This document shows positions 7,094-15,918 of a stretch of 64,000 bases of DNA, in pieces. Within the stretch, counting starts at the first letter, position 1, and every line of letters begins with the position of its first letter. Origin of the DNA: CAYJMQ01 sp964392415 (GTDB lineage Bacteria > Bdellovibrionota > JACOXK01 > 2-02-FULL-40-11); the NCBI GenBank assembly GCA_964392415.1, contig CAYMPL010000001.1:10618-74617 (forward strand), read 5' to 3'. The notes under the pieces are model-generated. The model did not search any database, was not told where the DNA came from, and saw only the letters and a list, made by a program, of their open reading frames with translations. A program made the position numbers and the translations under genes.

Positions 7094-7783
7094 ATGAAAA
7101 AAAGGGGCATCATTATAATAGCCATCATTTCTCTGTTCGTTTCTATCTCCAAGGCGGCTCCTCAAGAGACTCAGGAAGAATTAACACAGGCCCATCTCGG
7201 TGAAACCGCCTTTTTACTGCGGAAAAAAGAACTTCTTTTAGGGCTTAGGCAAACAGCGTACGGAATTTTTGACTGGTTTTCACTGGAGACGATTCCGCTT
7301 TATGATCTATTTGGATCGTGGAATATTTTTGGAAAATTAAAATTAGTTGCGATCGACCCTGTCAGTTTAGCGGCCCGTGCCGGTATTTTTTATCTGACGC
7401 TGGAAGAGCTTCCTGAAGCTCAGCCATCTTCAATGTACCGCGTCTATTTTGGCGGCACTTTATCAGCAAAAGTGGATGATTTCATCCATTATCATTTGAA
7501 TATCAATAACACGAGCTTACATGGCAATATCATTTTTGGAAATGACATGATACACATTAAAAAACTTCTTAATATTGAAAACGACCTTGAATATAAATTT
7601 AATGACCGGCGTTCCGTAGTGGGCGCCGCTGGTTATAATGTTTCAACCAAAAAGGTTTCATTAGGGGGGAGTCATGTGTGGAGATGGTCAACTTTTCATC
7701 TAAAGCTTGGACTCACCTTTAGAACAGGGATTTCCCGGGGGCTTACAATGCTCCCCTTCTTCGATCTTGGTATTCGGTTTTAA
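7094..7783 (+). CDS. Exported envelope protein, probable outer-membrane beta-barrel-like
   Basis: A TTG at 7058 is possible, but the ATG at 7094 gives a clean signal peptide (MKKRGIIIIAIISLFVSISKA). The 229-residue product consists of alternating amphipathic strands (LLGLRQTAYGIF, MYRVYFGGTLSAKV, FHLKLGLTFRTGI) and ends in an aromatic residue (LGIRF), as outer-membrane barrels do. No family was recognised. It lies between the GH3 gene and the MetE-like cluster, whose first GTG overlaps its stop region by one frame (TAATGTG). Confidence 0.6.
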   Translation: MKKRGIIIIAIISLFVSISKAAPQETQEELTQAHLGETAFLLRKKELLLGLRQTAYGIFDWFSLETIPLYDLFGSWNIFGKLKLVAIDPVSLAARAGIFYLTLEELPEAQPSSMYRVYFGGTLSAKVDDFIHYHLNINNTSLHGNIIFGNDMIHIKKLLNIENDLEYKFNDRRSVVGAAGYNVSTKKVSLGGSHVWRWSTFHLKLGLTFRTGISRGLTMLPFFDLGIRF

Positions 7784-7784
7784 T

Positions 7785-8711
7785 GTGAAACCCTGCAGCT
7801 TCACAGGCGTAGGCTCTCTCCCCCATCGTTCTCCAAAAAGCGCCGTTTCCCACGTTTTTAAGCATTATGAAATCCCATTCCTCCCACAGCTGCCAAATGG
7901 GGGAATGGAGAAAGGGATGAGATATGCCGATTTTTCATGCCATGGAAAAAAGACTAATCTGGATCTTCAAAGAAAGGTGGATGATTTTTTTTCTTACGCA
8001 TCCTTGGATGATTTTCTAAATGAATATGATCGACAAAAGGTATTGAAAATTCAGATGATAGGCCCTTATACGGTGGGAAGGTTACTTCTTTGTAGAGACA
8101 GATTGACCGTCATTGACCACAAGGACATCCATCCACATTTTCTTCAAATTTATATTAAAAAAGCGGTGGAATTTCTGAGCTTGTTCGAAGCTAAGAATAA
8201 AATGTGGATTATTTTTGATGAACCGTTTTTGAATGAGCTTTCGGCGGGGGAGATTTTTTCTGGTTTGGATCGCATCATTCTCAAAATTGAGAAAAAAGTC
8301 GATGGTTCAAAATTTCTTTTTGGTCTTCATTCCTGCAATCGATGGACTCCGTCGCTTTTTTCTCAATTTTACGACACAAGGCTGCGGCTGATGAGCTTCG
8401 ATGTGGAACTCGGCGGGAATGCGATTTTTGAGAATCGCCAAAAACTTTTCGAATATCTTAAAAAAGGATTTTTGCTGTGGGGGATTGTTCCGACGCAGAA
8501 GATTTACCGGACAATGAAAGGTGATTATTTTTTGCGCTATTTGCAAACGAAAAATTTGCAAAAGAAAGAGGTTCTGAATATACTGAGTCGTTCTCATTTT
8601 ACGCCCGCCTGTGGAACAGCCACGCTGCGGCTTAAAGATGAACAAACGATAGCTCGACGGCTACGGGAAATTTCGGTTGAAACGAGACGCTATTACGAAA
8701 GGGGATCTTAA
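7785..8711 (+). CDS. UROD/MetE-superfamily methyltransferase-like protein (first of three)
   Basis: The GTG at 7785, two bases after the previous stop, gives a 308-residue protein; the frame is open further upstream but overlaps the envelope gene. The start VGSLPH is the signature opening of UROD/cobalamin-independent methionine synthase-like proteins. A possible zinc site is visible: LHSC (His-x-Cys) near residue 184 and PACG near residue 278, as in corrinoid:thiol methyltransferases of the MtaA/MetE superfamily. The TIM-barrel acid patch is represented by IFDEPFL. It is followed after two bases by a second homologous gene. The substrate is unknown; transfer of methyl groups from a corrinoid or folate donor is inferred. 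Confidence 0.7.
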   Translation: MKPCSFTGVGSLPHRSPKSAVSHVFKHYEIPFLPQLPNGGMEKGMRYADFSCHGKKTNLDLQRKVDDFFSYASLDDFLNEYDRQKVLKIQMIGPYTVGRLLLCRDRLTVIDHKDIHPHFLQIYIKKAVEFLSLFEAKNKMWIIFDEPFLNELSAGEIFSGLDRIILKIEKKVDGSKFLFGLHSCNRWTPSLFSQFYDTRLRLMSFDVELGGNAIFENRQKLFEYLKKGFLLWGIVPTQKIYRTMKGDYFLRYLQTKNLQKKEVLNILSRSHFTPACGTATLRLKDEQTIARRLREISVETRRYYERGS

Positions 8712-8713
8712 AA

Positions 8714-9718
8714 ATGGATGTCGTTATTTCAAATCATAGTCATTATCCGCGAGTTGGGGATCTGAAAGATCAACTCAAATTAAGGAAGGCATATCATCAA
8801 TACGATCATAAAAAGATCGATCTCGAAAAATTAAAAAAGGTCGAAGAAGAGACGATTCGGGATATCATTAAAGAGCAGCAAACCGCAAAGCTCGATATTG
8901 TGACCGATGGTCTTATCAGATGGAATGACCCTGTTTCTTATTTCATGAAGCGCCTTGAGGGGGTTGAAATTGGGGGGCTTCTCAGATTCTTTGATACCAA
9001 TTTTTATTTTAGACAGCCGCAAATTATGGGAAAGCTCTCTCTTAAAGAGCCTTGTTTTAAAAAAGATCTTCTCTTTTTGAGAGCTGGGACAGATGCCGAT
9101 ATAAAGCTTGTGCTGACAGGGCCCTATACGCTGGCGCTCCTCTCAAACATAGCCACGCCGCATTATCAATCGGTTGAGGAAGTTTCCGAAGCGCTGACAG
9201 AGCTGCTCGTCGAAGAGTTCAAATCGATTAAAGAGATGGGGATCCCCTATATTCAAATTGAGGAGCCCGGCTATCTTTTAACTCCGCCAGACTGGAAGTG
9301 GGCATCCTCGTTGATTAAGAAGTTGGCGGCCCATCAGGGGAATTCAAAGCTGATCCTTGCCACTTATTTTGGTGACGCCGCTCCTTATTATTCAAAGCTT
9401 GAGAATCTTCCCGTCGATATTTTGGGATTCGATACAACCTATTCGCCGGGACTTCTAGAAAGTCTTCGAAAGGAAGGGAGCCGAAAGGAAATTCAACTTG
9501 GGCTTCTGGATGGCCGGAATACGAAACTTGAAAGTCCGGATGAAGTTGTCGGAGTCCTTCATTCTCTTGAAAAAACTTGGAGGCGGCTGATTCTTACCAC
9601 CTCTTGCGGGCTTGAGTATCTTTCGAGAGACAGGGCTTTTGACAAGCTCAATCTCTTACAGGAAATTAAATATGCGTACCAGGGTAAAAACCAAACATCT
9701 AAAATCAAAAAGGGATAG
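8714..9718 (+). CDS. MetE N-domain-like protein (second of three)
   Basis: The 334-residue protein matches the N-terminal (Meth_synt_1) half of cobalamin-independent methionine synthase: SHYPRVGDL, TDGLIRWNDP, LTGPYTLALLS, IQIEEPGYLL, LATYFGD and SCGLEYLSRD. The His-x-Cys zinc pair of the catalytic half is replaced by TYFG, as in normal MetE N-domains, so it probably does not bind the catalytic zinc. Standing alone beside a catalytic-half gene it resembles the split MetE arrangement of some archaea and anaerobes. It may bind the methyl donor or partner with the 9723 product. Confidence 0.8.
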   Translation: MDVVISNHSHYPRVGDLKDQLKLRKAYHQYDHKKIDLEKLKKVEEETIRDIIKEQQTAKLDIVTDGLIRWNDPVSYFMKRLEGVEIGGLLRFFDTNFYFRQPQIMGKLSLKEPCFKKDLLFLRAGTDADIKLVLTGPYTLALLSNIATPHYQSVEEVSEALTELLVEEFKSIKEMGIPYIQIEEPGYLLTPPDWKWASSLIKKLAAHQGNSKLILATYFGDAAPYYSKLENLPVDILGFDTTYSPGLLESLRKEGSRKEIQLGLLDGRNTKLESPDEVVGVLHSLEKTWRRLILTTSCGLEYLSRDRAFDKLNLLQEIKYAYQGKNQTSKIKKG

Positions 9719-9722
9719 AGGT

Positions 9723-10730
9723 ATGAGAACAGAAGAAAACAAATTAAAAAATTTAGGGATTCAATTACCCATTTTTCCATTGACTTCGGTCGGGAGTTTC
9801 CCAAAATTCGACTATATCAAGAAAGGACGGAGCTGCTTTGAAAAAGGGGAGATTGGCGCAAATGATCTCCTGACTCTTGAAAAAAAGGCGACAGAGGAGT
9901 GGATTCAATTTCAGGAAGAAATTGGAATCGATATTCTGGTCGATGGTGAAATGTATCGGGGGGATATGGTTGCCTATTTTGCTGAAAAACTCCCAGGCTT
10001 TAAAGAAGGGGGTTTTGTTCGATCGTATGGAAATCGATTTTACAAAAAGCCGGTCATTTCAGAGGCTGTCGGATGGGAGAAGCCGCTCACAGTAGATTGG
10101 TGGAAATTTGCGCAATCTTTGACTCGCAAACCGGTAAAGGGGATGCTCACCGGTCCCTATACCATTATGGATTGGTCCTTTAATGAACATTATAAGGACC
10201 GTGAAGCAGCAGCGCTTGCATTGGCTAAGGTGATCCGAAAGGAAGTGGAGGCATTGATTGATGCCGGGGCAAAGATTATTCAGGTCGATGAGCCTGCCTG
10301 TTCTGTGCGCCCCAAAGAACTTCCGTTGGTCGTGAGGACGATGGATATTGTGACAAGAGATCTCCCGGCCTATTTTGTAACACACATCTGTTATGGCGAT
10401 TTTGAGAAAATATATCCGGAGATGAATGAAATTCCAGTCGACAACTATGATCTTGAAATGTCGAACAGTGAAAACGATCTGCTTAATTGTTTCAGAAAGG
10501 TTCATATGCCAAAGGATCTCTCGGCAGGGATTGTAGATGTTCACACGCATCAAATTGAAGAGCATGCTCTTTTAATGAAGCGTTTGCGTGATATCTTGGA
10601 AGTGGTTTCCCCCTCTCAGCTCTGGGTCGATCCCGATTGTGGGCTTAAGACGCGGACGGTCGACGAGGCGAAAGAGAAATTGAAAGCAGTGGTAAAAGCA
10701 GTGAAGGCGTTGAGGGCCCAGTCATCCTGA
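9723..10730 (+). CDS. Core methionine synthase (MetE catalytic domain only)
   Basis: The ATG at 9723, preceded by GAGG, gives 335 residues equal to the catalytic C-half of MetE. Zinc ligands are present: THICYGDF (His, Cys), LEMSN (Glu) and DPDCGLKTR (Cys); substrate motifs SVGSFPK, LTGPYT and VDEPACS are also seen. Core MetE proteins lack the folate-binding N-half; those characterised in anaerobic bacteria take the methyl group from a corrinoid carrier. It probably makes methionine from homocysteine together with the two preceding genes. The last residues and the stop codon are provided by a dispersed repeat unit. Confidence 0.85.
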   Translation: MRTEENKLKNLGIQLPIFPLTSVGSFPKFDYIKKGRSCFEKGEIGANDLLTLEKKATEEWIQFQEEIGIDILVDGEMYRGDMVAYFAEKLPGFKEGGFVRSYGNRFYKKPVISEAVGWEKPLTVDWWKFAQSLTRKPVKGMLTGPYTIMDWSFNEHYKDREAAALALAKVIRKEVEALIDAGAKIIQVDEPACSVRPKELPLVVRTMDIVTRDLPAYFVTHICYGDFEKIYPEMNEIPVDNYDLEMSNSENDLLNCFRKVHMPKDLSAGIVDVHTHQIEEHALLMKRLRDILEVVSPSQLWVDPDCGLKTRTVDEAKEKLKAVVKAVKALRAQSS

Positions 10731-10750
10731 GGGCGAAGCCCGAAGGATCC
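10721..10750 (+). repeat. Dispersed repeat unit at the 3' end of core metE
   Basis: GTCATCCTGAGGGCGAAGCC followed by CGAAGGATCC. Its TGA at 10728-10730 is the stop codon of the core methionine synthase gene. Confidence 0.85.
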
Positions 10751-10759
10751 CATCATACA

Positions 10760-10788
10760 TTGACTTTTCCCATCAGATTTCCTATTCT
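10760..10788 (+). promoter_or_regulatory. Sigma-70 promoter of ctpA
   Basis: TTGACT (10760-10765), 17-base spacer, TATTCT (10783-10788). The expected +1 lies about 4 bases before the ATG at 10800 and there is no Shine-Dalgarno sequence, implying a near-leaderless mRNA. Confidence 0.5.
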
Positions 10789-10799
10789 TGAGTAAAGTT

Positions 10800-12188
10800 A
10801 TGTCCCCCTCTCTCAAGCGGCGTAGAGTCTACCTTATATTGTTCGCTGTCATTTTTATCTCCGTTGGATTCATATTGGGAAATTTGTTTGTTGGCAGGGT
10901 TTCAGCATCTAAAACGGGGACTCAGTATGAAAAGATCGGGATTCTTCTCAAAGTCTTAAATTATGTTGAAAATAATTATGTCGAAGAGGTAAAAATTCAG
11001 GATCTTACCTACGGCGCTATCAACGGCATGCTTGCAACGCTCGATCCCCATACAAACTTTTTAACGCCTGAGTTGTTCAAGGAGATGAAAATTGATACGA
11101 CAGGGCAGTTTGGCGGGATTGGAATTGAAATTACGGTCAAAGACGATATTCTGACCATCATCGCGCCGATCGAAGATACGCCGGCCTTTCAGGCAGGGCT
11201 CAAACCCAACGATAAAATTGTTAAAATTGAGGAAGATTTTACGGATAAAATGACGCTCATTGAGGCGGTCAGCAAAATGCGCGGAAAAAAAGGGGTGCCG
11301 GTCAACATCTATATCATGAGGGAGGGATTTAAGGAGCCTCAGAAATTCACCATTGTTCGCGATATTATCAAAGTCCGGTCTATCAAGTCACAGCTTCTCG
11401 ATTCAGACTATGGGTATATTAAGATCGTCAATTTTCAGGAGCGGACAGCGGATGATCTGAGGGGCGCCTTTAACAGACTGGACGCGGACGCGAGAAAAAA
11501 GCAGGTGAAAGGAAAAAAAGAGGGGCTTAAAGGGCTTATTCTTGATTTAAGAAACAATCCGGGGGGGCTTTTGGATCAGGCGGTTCGTGTGTCGGATCTT
11601 TTTTTGGAAAAAGGGGTGATTGTATCTACGGCCGGACGTCACAAAGAGAATAAAGACATTCAATATGCCCATCAGGCGGGGACGTTGAAAAATATGCCGA
11701 TGATCGCTTTGGTGAATGGGAGTTCTGCCTCTGCGTCGGAAATTGTTGCGGGGGCGCTTCAGGATCATAGACGGGCTGTTGTGGTCGGGACAAAATCATT
11801 TGGGAAGGGATCGGTCCAGCAGGTCATTGAGTTGAATGATCAATCGGGTTTGAAATTAACCGTTGCCAAGTATTACACGCCGCAGGGTCGTTCGATTCAG
11901 GGATCTGGCATTGAACCGGATGTGGTCGTTGAGCAGATTGAGCCAGATGTTCTCAAGGCTGAGGAGAAAAAAAGAACCGATAAAAAACCATTCTGGCGGG
12001 AACAGGATTTGCCGAGGCATTTAAAAGAAGAAAAAGAAAAAGATGAAAAAGGCATTGAAGAATTTAAAGAGGCGCTAAAAGATGAAGGTTTGAGATACGA
12101 TTACCAGCTTCAGCAGGCCTATGGATATTTAAAATCGTACACCATTCTTGAGAATATCTACTCCGGGAAGAAAAAAGGGGCGCTTTGA
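10800..12188 (+). CDS. ctpA: C-terminal processing protease, S41 family
   Basis: The ATG at 10800 was preferred to a TTG at 10788 that lies in the -10 box. The 462-residue protein has one N-terminal membrane anchor, the S41 helical region (ATLDPHTNFLTPE), a PDZ domain (GGIGIEI to EDTPAFQAGLKPNDKIVKI) and the catalytic domain. The Ser is in NGSSASASEIVAGALQD and the Lys in GTKSFGKGSVQ, the normal Ser-Lys dyad. It should cleave periplasmic or envelope proteins near the C-terminus. A charged Lys/Glu-rich C-terminal tail follows. Confidence 0.92.
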   Translation: MSPSLKRRRVYLILFAVIFISVGFILGNLFVGRVSASKTGTQYEKIGILLKVLNYVENNYVEEVKIQDLTYGAINGMLATLDPHTNFLTPELFKEMKIDTTGQFGGIGIEITVKDDILTIIAPIEDTPAFQAGLKPNDKIVKIEEDFTDKMTLIEAVSKMRGKKGVPVNIYIMREGFKEPQKFTIVRDIIKVRSIKSQLLDSDYGYIKIVNFQERTADDLRGAFNRLDADARKKQVKGKKEGLKGLILDLRNNPGGLLDQAVRVSDLFLEKGVIVSTAGRHKENKDIQYAHQAGTLKNMPMIALVNGSSASASEIVAGALQDHRRAVVVGTKSFGKGSVQQVIELNDQSGLKLTVAKYYTPQGRSIQGSGIEPDVVVEQIEPDVLKAEEKKRTDKKPFWREQDLPRHLKEEKEKDEKGIEEFKEALKDEGLRYDYQLQQAYGYLKSYTILENIYSGKKKGAL

Positions 12189-12189
12189 T

Positions 12190-12272
12190 GTCATCCTGAG
12201 GGCGAATGCCCGAAGGATCTCATTCGTAAGTGACGAGATTCTTCGCTCAGAATGACCGCTGCTCAGAATGAC
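12190..12272 (+). repeat. Dispersed repeat, inverted pair plus a partial copy
   Basis: A forward unit (GTCATCCTGAGGGCGAATGC, ending GAAGGATCTC) is followed by an inverted unit (GAGATTCTTCGCTCAGAATGAC) and a further GCTCAGAATGAC. The pair can fold into a long hairpin between the convergent 3' ends of ctpA and the EI24 gene and may terminate both. Confidence 0.8.
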
Positions 12273-12275
12273 AAT

Positions 12276-13016
12276 TCATTCTTTTTTCAGGAAATGTTGA
12301 TAGTACAGCAACGATGCCCCGACGACACCGCCGGGCAAAACAGAGAGATTGAGAATCGGTATTGCGAGCATGAGAGAGATCCCTGCTCCAAATCCCAGGC
12401 ACGCGAATGGATGAGAGAGCATCACCTTCTTGAGTTCTTCAAAGCGGAGGTGTTCGACACCAAACGGGAAGTCTAGAAACTGGAATGAGAGTAAAAAAAG
12501 TGTGAGACATCCGCTAATAACAACTCCAATGACTGGAATAAGAAGAAAGAGAAGCGCAATCGCTTCAAGAAAAAGGATCAAGGCTATTTTTTTGAGCTGT
12601 GTTGAAAGAATTCTTTTGGCTTCGGAAACAACCTGACTGAATGAAAAGGGTTCTCTTTCAGACGCTCCGTAAAGGAGCTTTTTTGTTTTTTCTGCCATCC
12701 ATTCATGAAAGGGGGCGGCAAGGAGGTTTCCCACGAGACAGACAAAAAAGGTGGTAAGAATGAGCATAACAATCAGGAACAAAGTTGCAAAAAGATAGTA
12801 GGGGATCAGCCAATACCAGGCATCCGGTTTAATAATCATAAGCGCCAAAAGATCATCAAAAGTGTAATAGAGCGTTGTCAGCGCTGAGATGAAAAGAACG
12901 ATATTGATCATCCAGGGGACCAAAGCGAGGCGAAGAAGAGAGGCATGCATAAAAAGAAAGCGCAGACCGTAAAAGGGATACGAAAAGCCGGCTTGGAAAT
13001 CACGAATCATTTTCAC
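12276..13016 (-). CDS. EI24/CysZ-family integral membrane protein
   Basis: The 246-residue protein has about four to five hydrophobic segments and the EI24 pattern: FQAGFSYPFYGLRFLF at the start, NLLAAPFHEWMAEK after the second segment, and FLDFPFGVEHLRFEELKK before the last. In gamma-proteobacteria this family includes the sulfate transporter CysZ, but EI24 proteins are diverse and the cys genes here are distant, so a sulfate role is not assured. Confidence 0.75.
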   Translation of the reverse strand: MKMIRDFQAGFSYPFYGLRFLFMHASLLRLALVPWMINIVLFISALTTLYYTFDDLLALMIIKPDAWYWLIPYYLFATLFLIVMLILTTFFVCLVGNLLAAPFHEWMAEKTKKLLYGASEREPFSFSQVVSEAKRILSTQLKKIALILFLEAIALLFLLIPVIGVVISGCLTLFLLSFQFLDFPFGVEHLRFEELKKVMLSHPFACLGFGAGISLMLAIPILNLSVLPGGVVGASLLYYQHFLKKE

Positions 13017-13044
13017 AAGTGACTACCAAAATGGAGAGTTGCGT

Positions 13045-14163
13045 TCATTGAAAAAGGTGTTGGTTAATAGTATCTAGCCCCTTTATATCGTAGATGTCTT
13101 GGGCAAAAAAAGGGATTTCGTAAACTGGTACACCTGCGGTGGGCGCTGCTGTGGAGAGAGATTTTTTAAATTGTTCTGTTTCCATTCTTTCTCTTTTGGC
13201 AAGCTCTTCCCACTGCTCGAAGATTTCAAGTTTCACCCGCTCGTTCTTTGACATTTTTGGTTTCATGTTTTCCAGCGTTTTTCTTTGGGACGAATAGGCA
13301 TCCGCTGTCAAGGGAATGTCAGCTAAAATCCGGTTGATGATGATCCCTCCAAACGGAAGTTTCATTCCAGTAAGCCTTTCATAAAAACGAAAGGCTTCTT
13401 CAAGCATTCTCCTTTCAGGGACAGTTGCAAGTAAAAAAGCGGTTTCATGACTCCCCAAAATTTCTCTGGCTTTTAGTGTTCGTTCCCGAAAACCGGTATA
13501 GAGCGTTTGTAAATTGATAAAAAATTCTGACAATTCATAAAAGAGCTGAAGGCCTGTGAATCGCTCGATGATTTTAAAAACAAAATAAGAGCCTGCCGAC
13601 AAAAACTGAATGCTCAATTTTCCTGCTAGAAAATAGGGTTTGAGAAACCATTTTAGAATATTTTCATCGAGAAAATTGGAAAGTCTTTCCGGGGCTTCCA
13701 GAAAATTGAGCGCGTGTTTTGCTGGAGGGGTGTCGATGACGATGAAGTCATAATGGTTTTCCTTCCAAAGCTCGTAGAGTTTTTCAAGGGCCATATAGTC
13801 CCGTGTTCCCGCAAGCATCGTTGAGAGATACTGATAGATCCGGTTTCCCAGAATTTTATCAATAATTTCCTGGGACGGCGCGTACTGGCGTATCAGTTGA
13901 TCCAGTGTCTCTTTGGTATCGAGCATCATCGCCCAAAGTTTCACATCCTTACTGAGAGGAATTGCCTTTGGGCGATGGTCGAACTGATCAAACCCGAGGG
14001 TTTGCGCGAGCCTTTTTGCTGGATCGATCGTCAAGACGAGTGTTTTTTTCCCGGACTTTGCCGCATGTACGGCAATAGCGGCGGAAAGGGTCGTTTTTCC
14101 CACCCCTCCGCTCCCCGAAACGATAACCACTTTTTTGGTTTTTAGAATATCAGCTAAGCCCAT
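13045..14163 (-). CDS. ArsA-family ATPase A
   Basis: The 372-residue protein has a deviant Walker A P-loop with signature Lys (SGSGGVGKTTLSA, residues about 16-28), TIDPAKRLAQTLG, and the switch II-like FIVIDTPPAKHALNFL, all typical of the ArsA/Get3/MinD class. The protein contains no cysteine, so the arsenite-binding site of true ArsA is absent and an arsenical pump role is unlikely. It overlaps the second ATPase gene by 10 bases. A paired, possibly heterodimeric ATPase for protein targeting or envelope work is the likely arrangement; the client is unknown. Confidence 0.85.
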   Translation of the reverse strand: MGLADILKTKKVVIVSGSGGVGKTTLSAAIAVHAAKSGKKTLVLTIDPAKRLAQTLGFDQFDHRPKAIPLSKDVKLWAMMLDTKETLDQLIRQYAPSQEIIDKILGNRIYQYLSTMLAGTRDYMALEKLYELWKENHYDFIVIDTPPAKHALNFLEAPERLSNFLDENILKWFLKPYFLAGKLSIQFLSAGSYFVFKIIERFTGLQLFYELSEFFINLQTLYTGFRERTLKAREILGSHETAFLLATVPERRMLEEAFRFYERLTGMKLPFGGIIINRILADIPLTADAYSSQRKTLENMKPKMSKNERVKLEIFEQWEELAKRERMETEQFKKSLSTAAPTAGVPVYEIPFFAQDIYDIKGLDTINQHLFQ

Positions 14164-15083
14164 TGTTTTTCGATTTCCTTGCCGAGTTTTTTAAGAGCGG
14201 AGAGATCAGGCGCTTCCTTTAAAATCCAGGGGATCTTAAAGCTTTTTTTTGACAACTCTTTCTCAAGGCGGTCTTCATACGATTGCTGGATCTTTTGTCT
14301 TGTTTGATAATGAAGGAGGGTCTGTTCTATCTTTTTAAGGAGTGAGCCCATGTCATTCTGAGAGCCCCAAAGTCCAATAGTTCGAAGAATCCCATTATTT
14401 TCAAAAGCCTCCAGTTTTTTATTTAAAAACAGTTCTCCCATCGGAAGTCTTAGTTTTTTGATTTCATTAAAAAGCTCGAGGGTTTCCTGAACAGGGAGTT
14501 CTTCAGGAATAGTAACCAGATGAATCGCTGTCTCTTTTTTTTCGGTGAGCATCGAATAGATTTTTTGGGATTGCTCCGCCAGGGGGCCTTTTTGAGTCAA
14601 ATCGATAAAGACCTTTGGAATTTTAAAAAGATAAAGAGCGTGGCCTGTTGCGGGGGCGTCAACAATCAAAATATCCCAGCGGGGTTTCTTTCCGGAACGC
14701 TCATCGCTCAGGTAATACATTTTTCCGATCAACGCCATTTCTTCCACCCCTGGGGCCGCTTTCACAAAAAAATGGAAAATCTTATTTTCAAAGATGAGAT
14801 CATATATTTTTTCGATCTTTATCTGACGGATAATAAATTCTCTAAGAGAGGACAAAGGATCGATCAAAACCCCATCAATGTTTGGGGCAAGCGGTTTGGG
14901 GGTCATCGTCCCTTTTTCAGTGTTAAAAAGGCACGATACTGGGCTTTCAGGATCGAGATCGATCAGAAGTACTTTTTTCCCCCGGCTTGCTGCGATGAGA
15001 GCGAAAAGAGACGCAATCGTGGTTTTCCCGACCCCCCCCTTTCCGGTGAAAAAATGAAGTCTCTGCTGAAATAGCGATGTCAT
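14154..15083 (-). CDS. ArsA-family ATPase B
   Basis: The 309-residue partner has P-loop FFTGKGGVGKTTIAS, IDLDPESPVSCLF and ILIVDAPATGHALYL. Only one cysteine is present. It lacks the long insert and C-terminal half of duplicated ArsA, so the adjacent pair together would match the two halves of one ArsA. Its start overlaps the lipase stop (ATGA), which implies translational coupling of the three-gene operon lipase - ATPase B - ATPase A. Confidence 0.85.
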   Translation of the reverse strand: MTSLFQQRLHFFTGKGGVGKTTIASLFALIAASRGKKVLLIDLDPESPVSCLFNTEKGTMTPKPLAPNIDGVLIDPLSSLREFIIRQIKIEKIYDLIFENKIFHFFVKAAPGVEEMALIGKMYYLSDERSGKKPRWDILIVDAPATGHALYLFKIPKVFIDLTQKGPLAEQSQKIYSMLTEKKETAIHLVTIPEELPVQETLELFNEIKKLRLPMGELFLNKKLEAFENNGILRTIGLWGSQNDMGSLLKKIEQTLLHYQTRQKIQQSYEDRLEKELSKKSFKIPWILKEAPDLSALKKLGKEIEKQWA

Positions 15084-15916
15084 GAAGCGTCGGATCTCAA
15101 AGTGAGGCGTGCTATGAGTGATCTTGATGTCCTGGGCTTTTGTCCATGTTCGATGAGTATGGGATATCTTCGCCCGTCATCCAGGATCGTTGCGATTTTG
15201 TAGAAGACCTCTTTTGAAAAAAGGAGCCCGGCATGCCCGGCAAAGGGTACCTCGATGTTTTGAATATGGGAATCTGTTTTGCTGTCGTCTTTGATTTGAG
15301 CGTATCTTGAGGGCCAGACCATCATGTCAAAGGGGGACCAGAAGGAGATAAAAGAGACCGATTTGGGGAGGGGTTTGGAATTTAGTTTTTTAATCACCCC
15401 TGATGTTGGCCGGAGCTCTTTGATACTTTTTCCAATACCCATCTTCGAAATGAACGTTCCCTGATGGGGGGTTCCAAGGGTAATGCAATGTTTGACCTTT
15501 TGATGCCCCGTTAACATCTGAATGGTGTAGCGTGCGATGATTCCACCGAGGCTATGGGCAATGATGTCGACTTTATCCGCCTTTGTCTGCTCAAGAATCG
15601 CGTCGATCTTTTTTTCCGTTAAAATAGCCAGATCTTCAATTCCTTGGCTGTAAGTGGAGAGATTTATTGTATAAATTTTATCCCATCCATGACGCAGGAG
15701 CTCGCGTTTTATTTTAAAAAAGGCTGAATGGTTATGAAAAATTCCGTGAATGAGGAGAATAGGTCTTTTATGGTTTTGATAGGACAAGAGAGAGGGATCG
15801 TTCTCTTTTTTAAGTCCAAAGGGGTAGAGATTGCAGACCATGAGCATCGAGAAGAATTCAAACGCCATTCCCCCCATCCCATTAACGAGCCGAACAATGC
15901 TCAGTTTTTTGTTCAT
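15080..15916 (-). CDS. Alpha/beta hydrolase, triacylglycerol-lipase/PGAP1-like
   Basis: The 278-residue protein shows the alpha/beta hydrolase core: PILLIHGIFHNHSAFF (oxyanion loop), VDIIAHSLGGIIARY (nucleophile Ser in GxSxG-like AHSLGG), ITLGTPHQGTF, and a later FAGHAGLLF that supplies the likely catalytic His. The TPHQGT motif is typical of lipases and PGAP1-like esterases. An amphipathic N-terminal segment may hold it at the membrane. It is the first gene of the ATPase operon. Confidence 0.8.
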   Translation of the reverse strand: MNKKLSIVRLVNGMGGMAFEFFSMLMVCNLYPFGLKKENDPSLLSYQNHKRPILLIHGIFHNHSAFFKIKRELLRHGWDKIYTINLSTYSQGIEDLAILTEKKIDAILEQTKADKVDIIAHSLGGIIARYTIQMLTGHQKVKHCITLGTPHQGTFISKMGIGKSIKELRPTSGVIKKLNSKPLPKSVSFISFWSPFDMMVWPSRYAQIKDDSKTDSHIQNIEVPFAGHAGLLFSKEVFYKIATILDDGRRYPILIEHGQKPRTSRSLIARLTLRSDAS

Positions 15917-15918
15917 AT

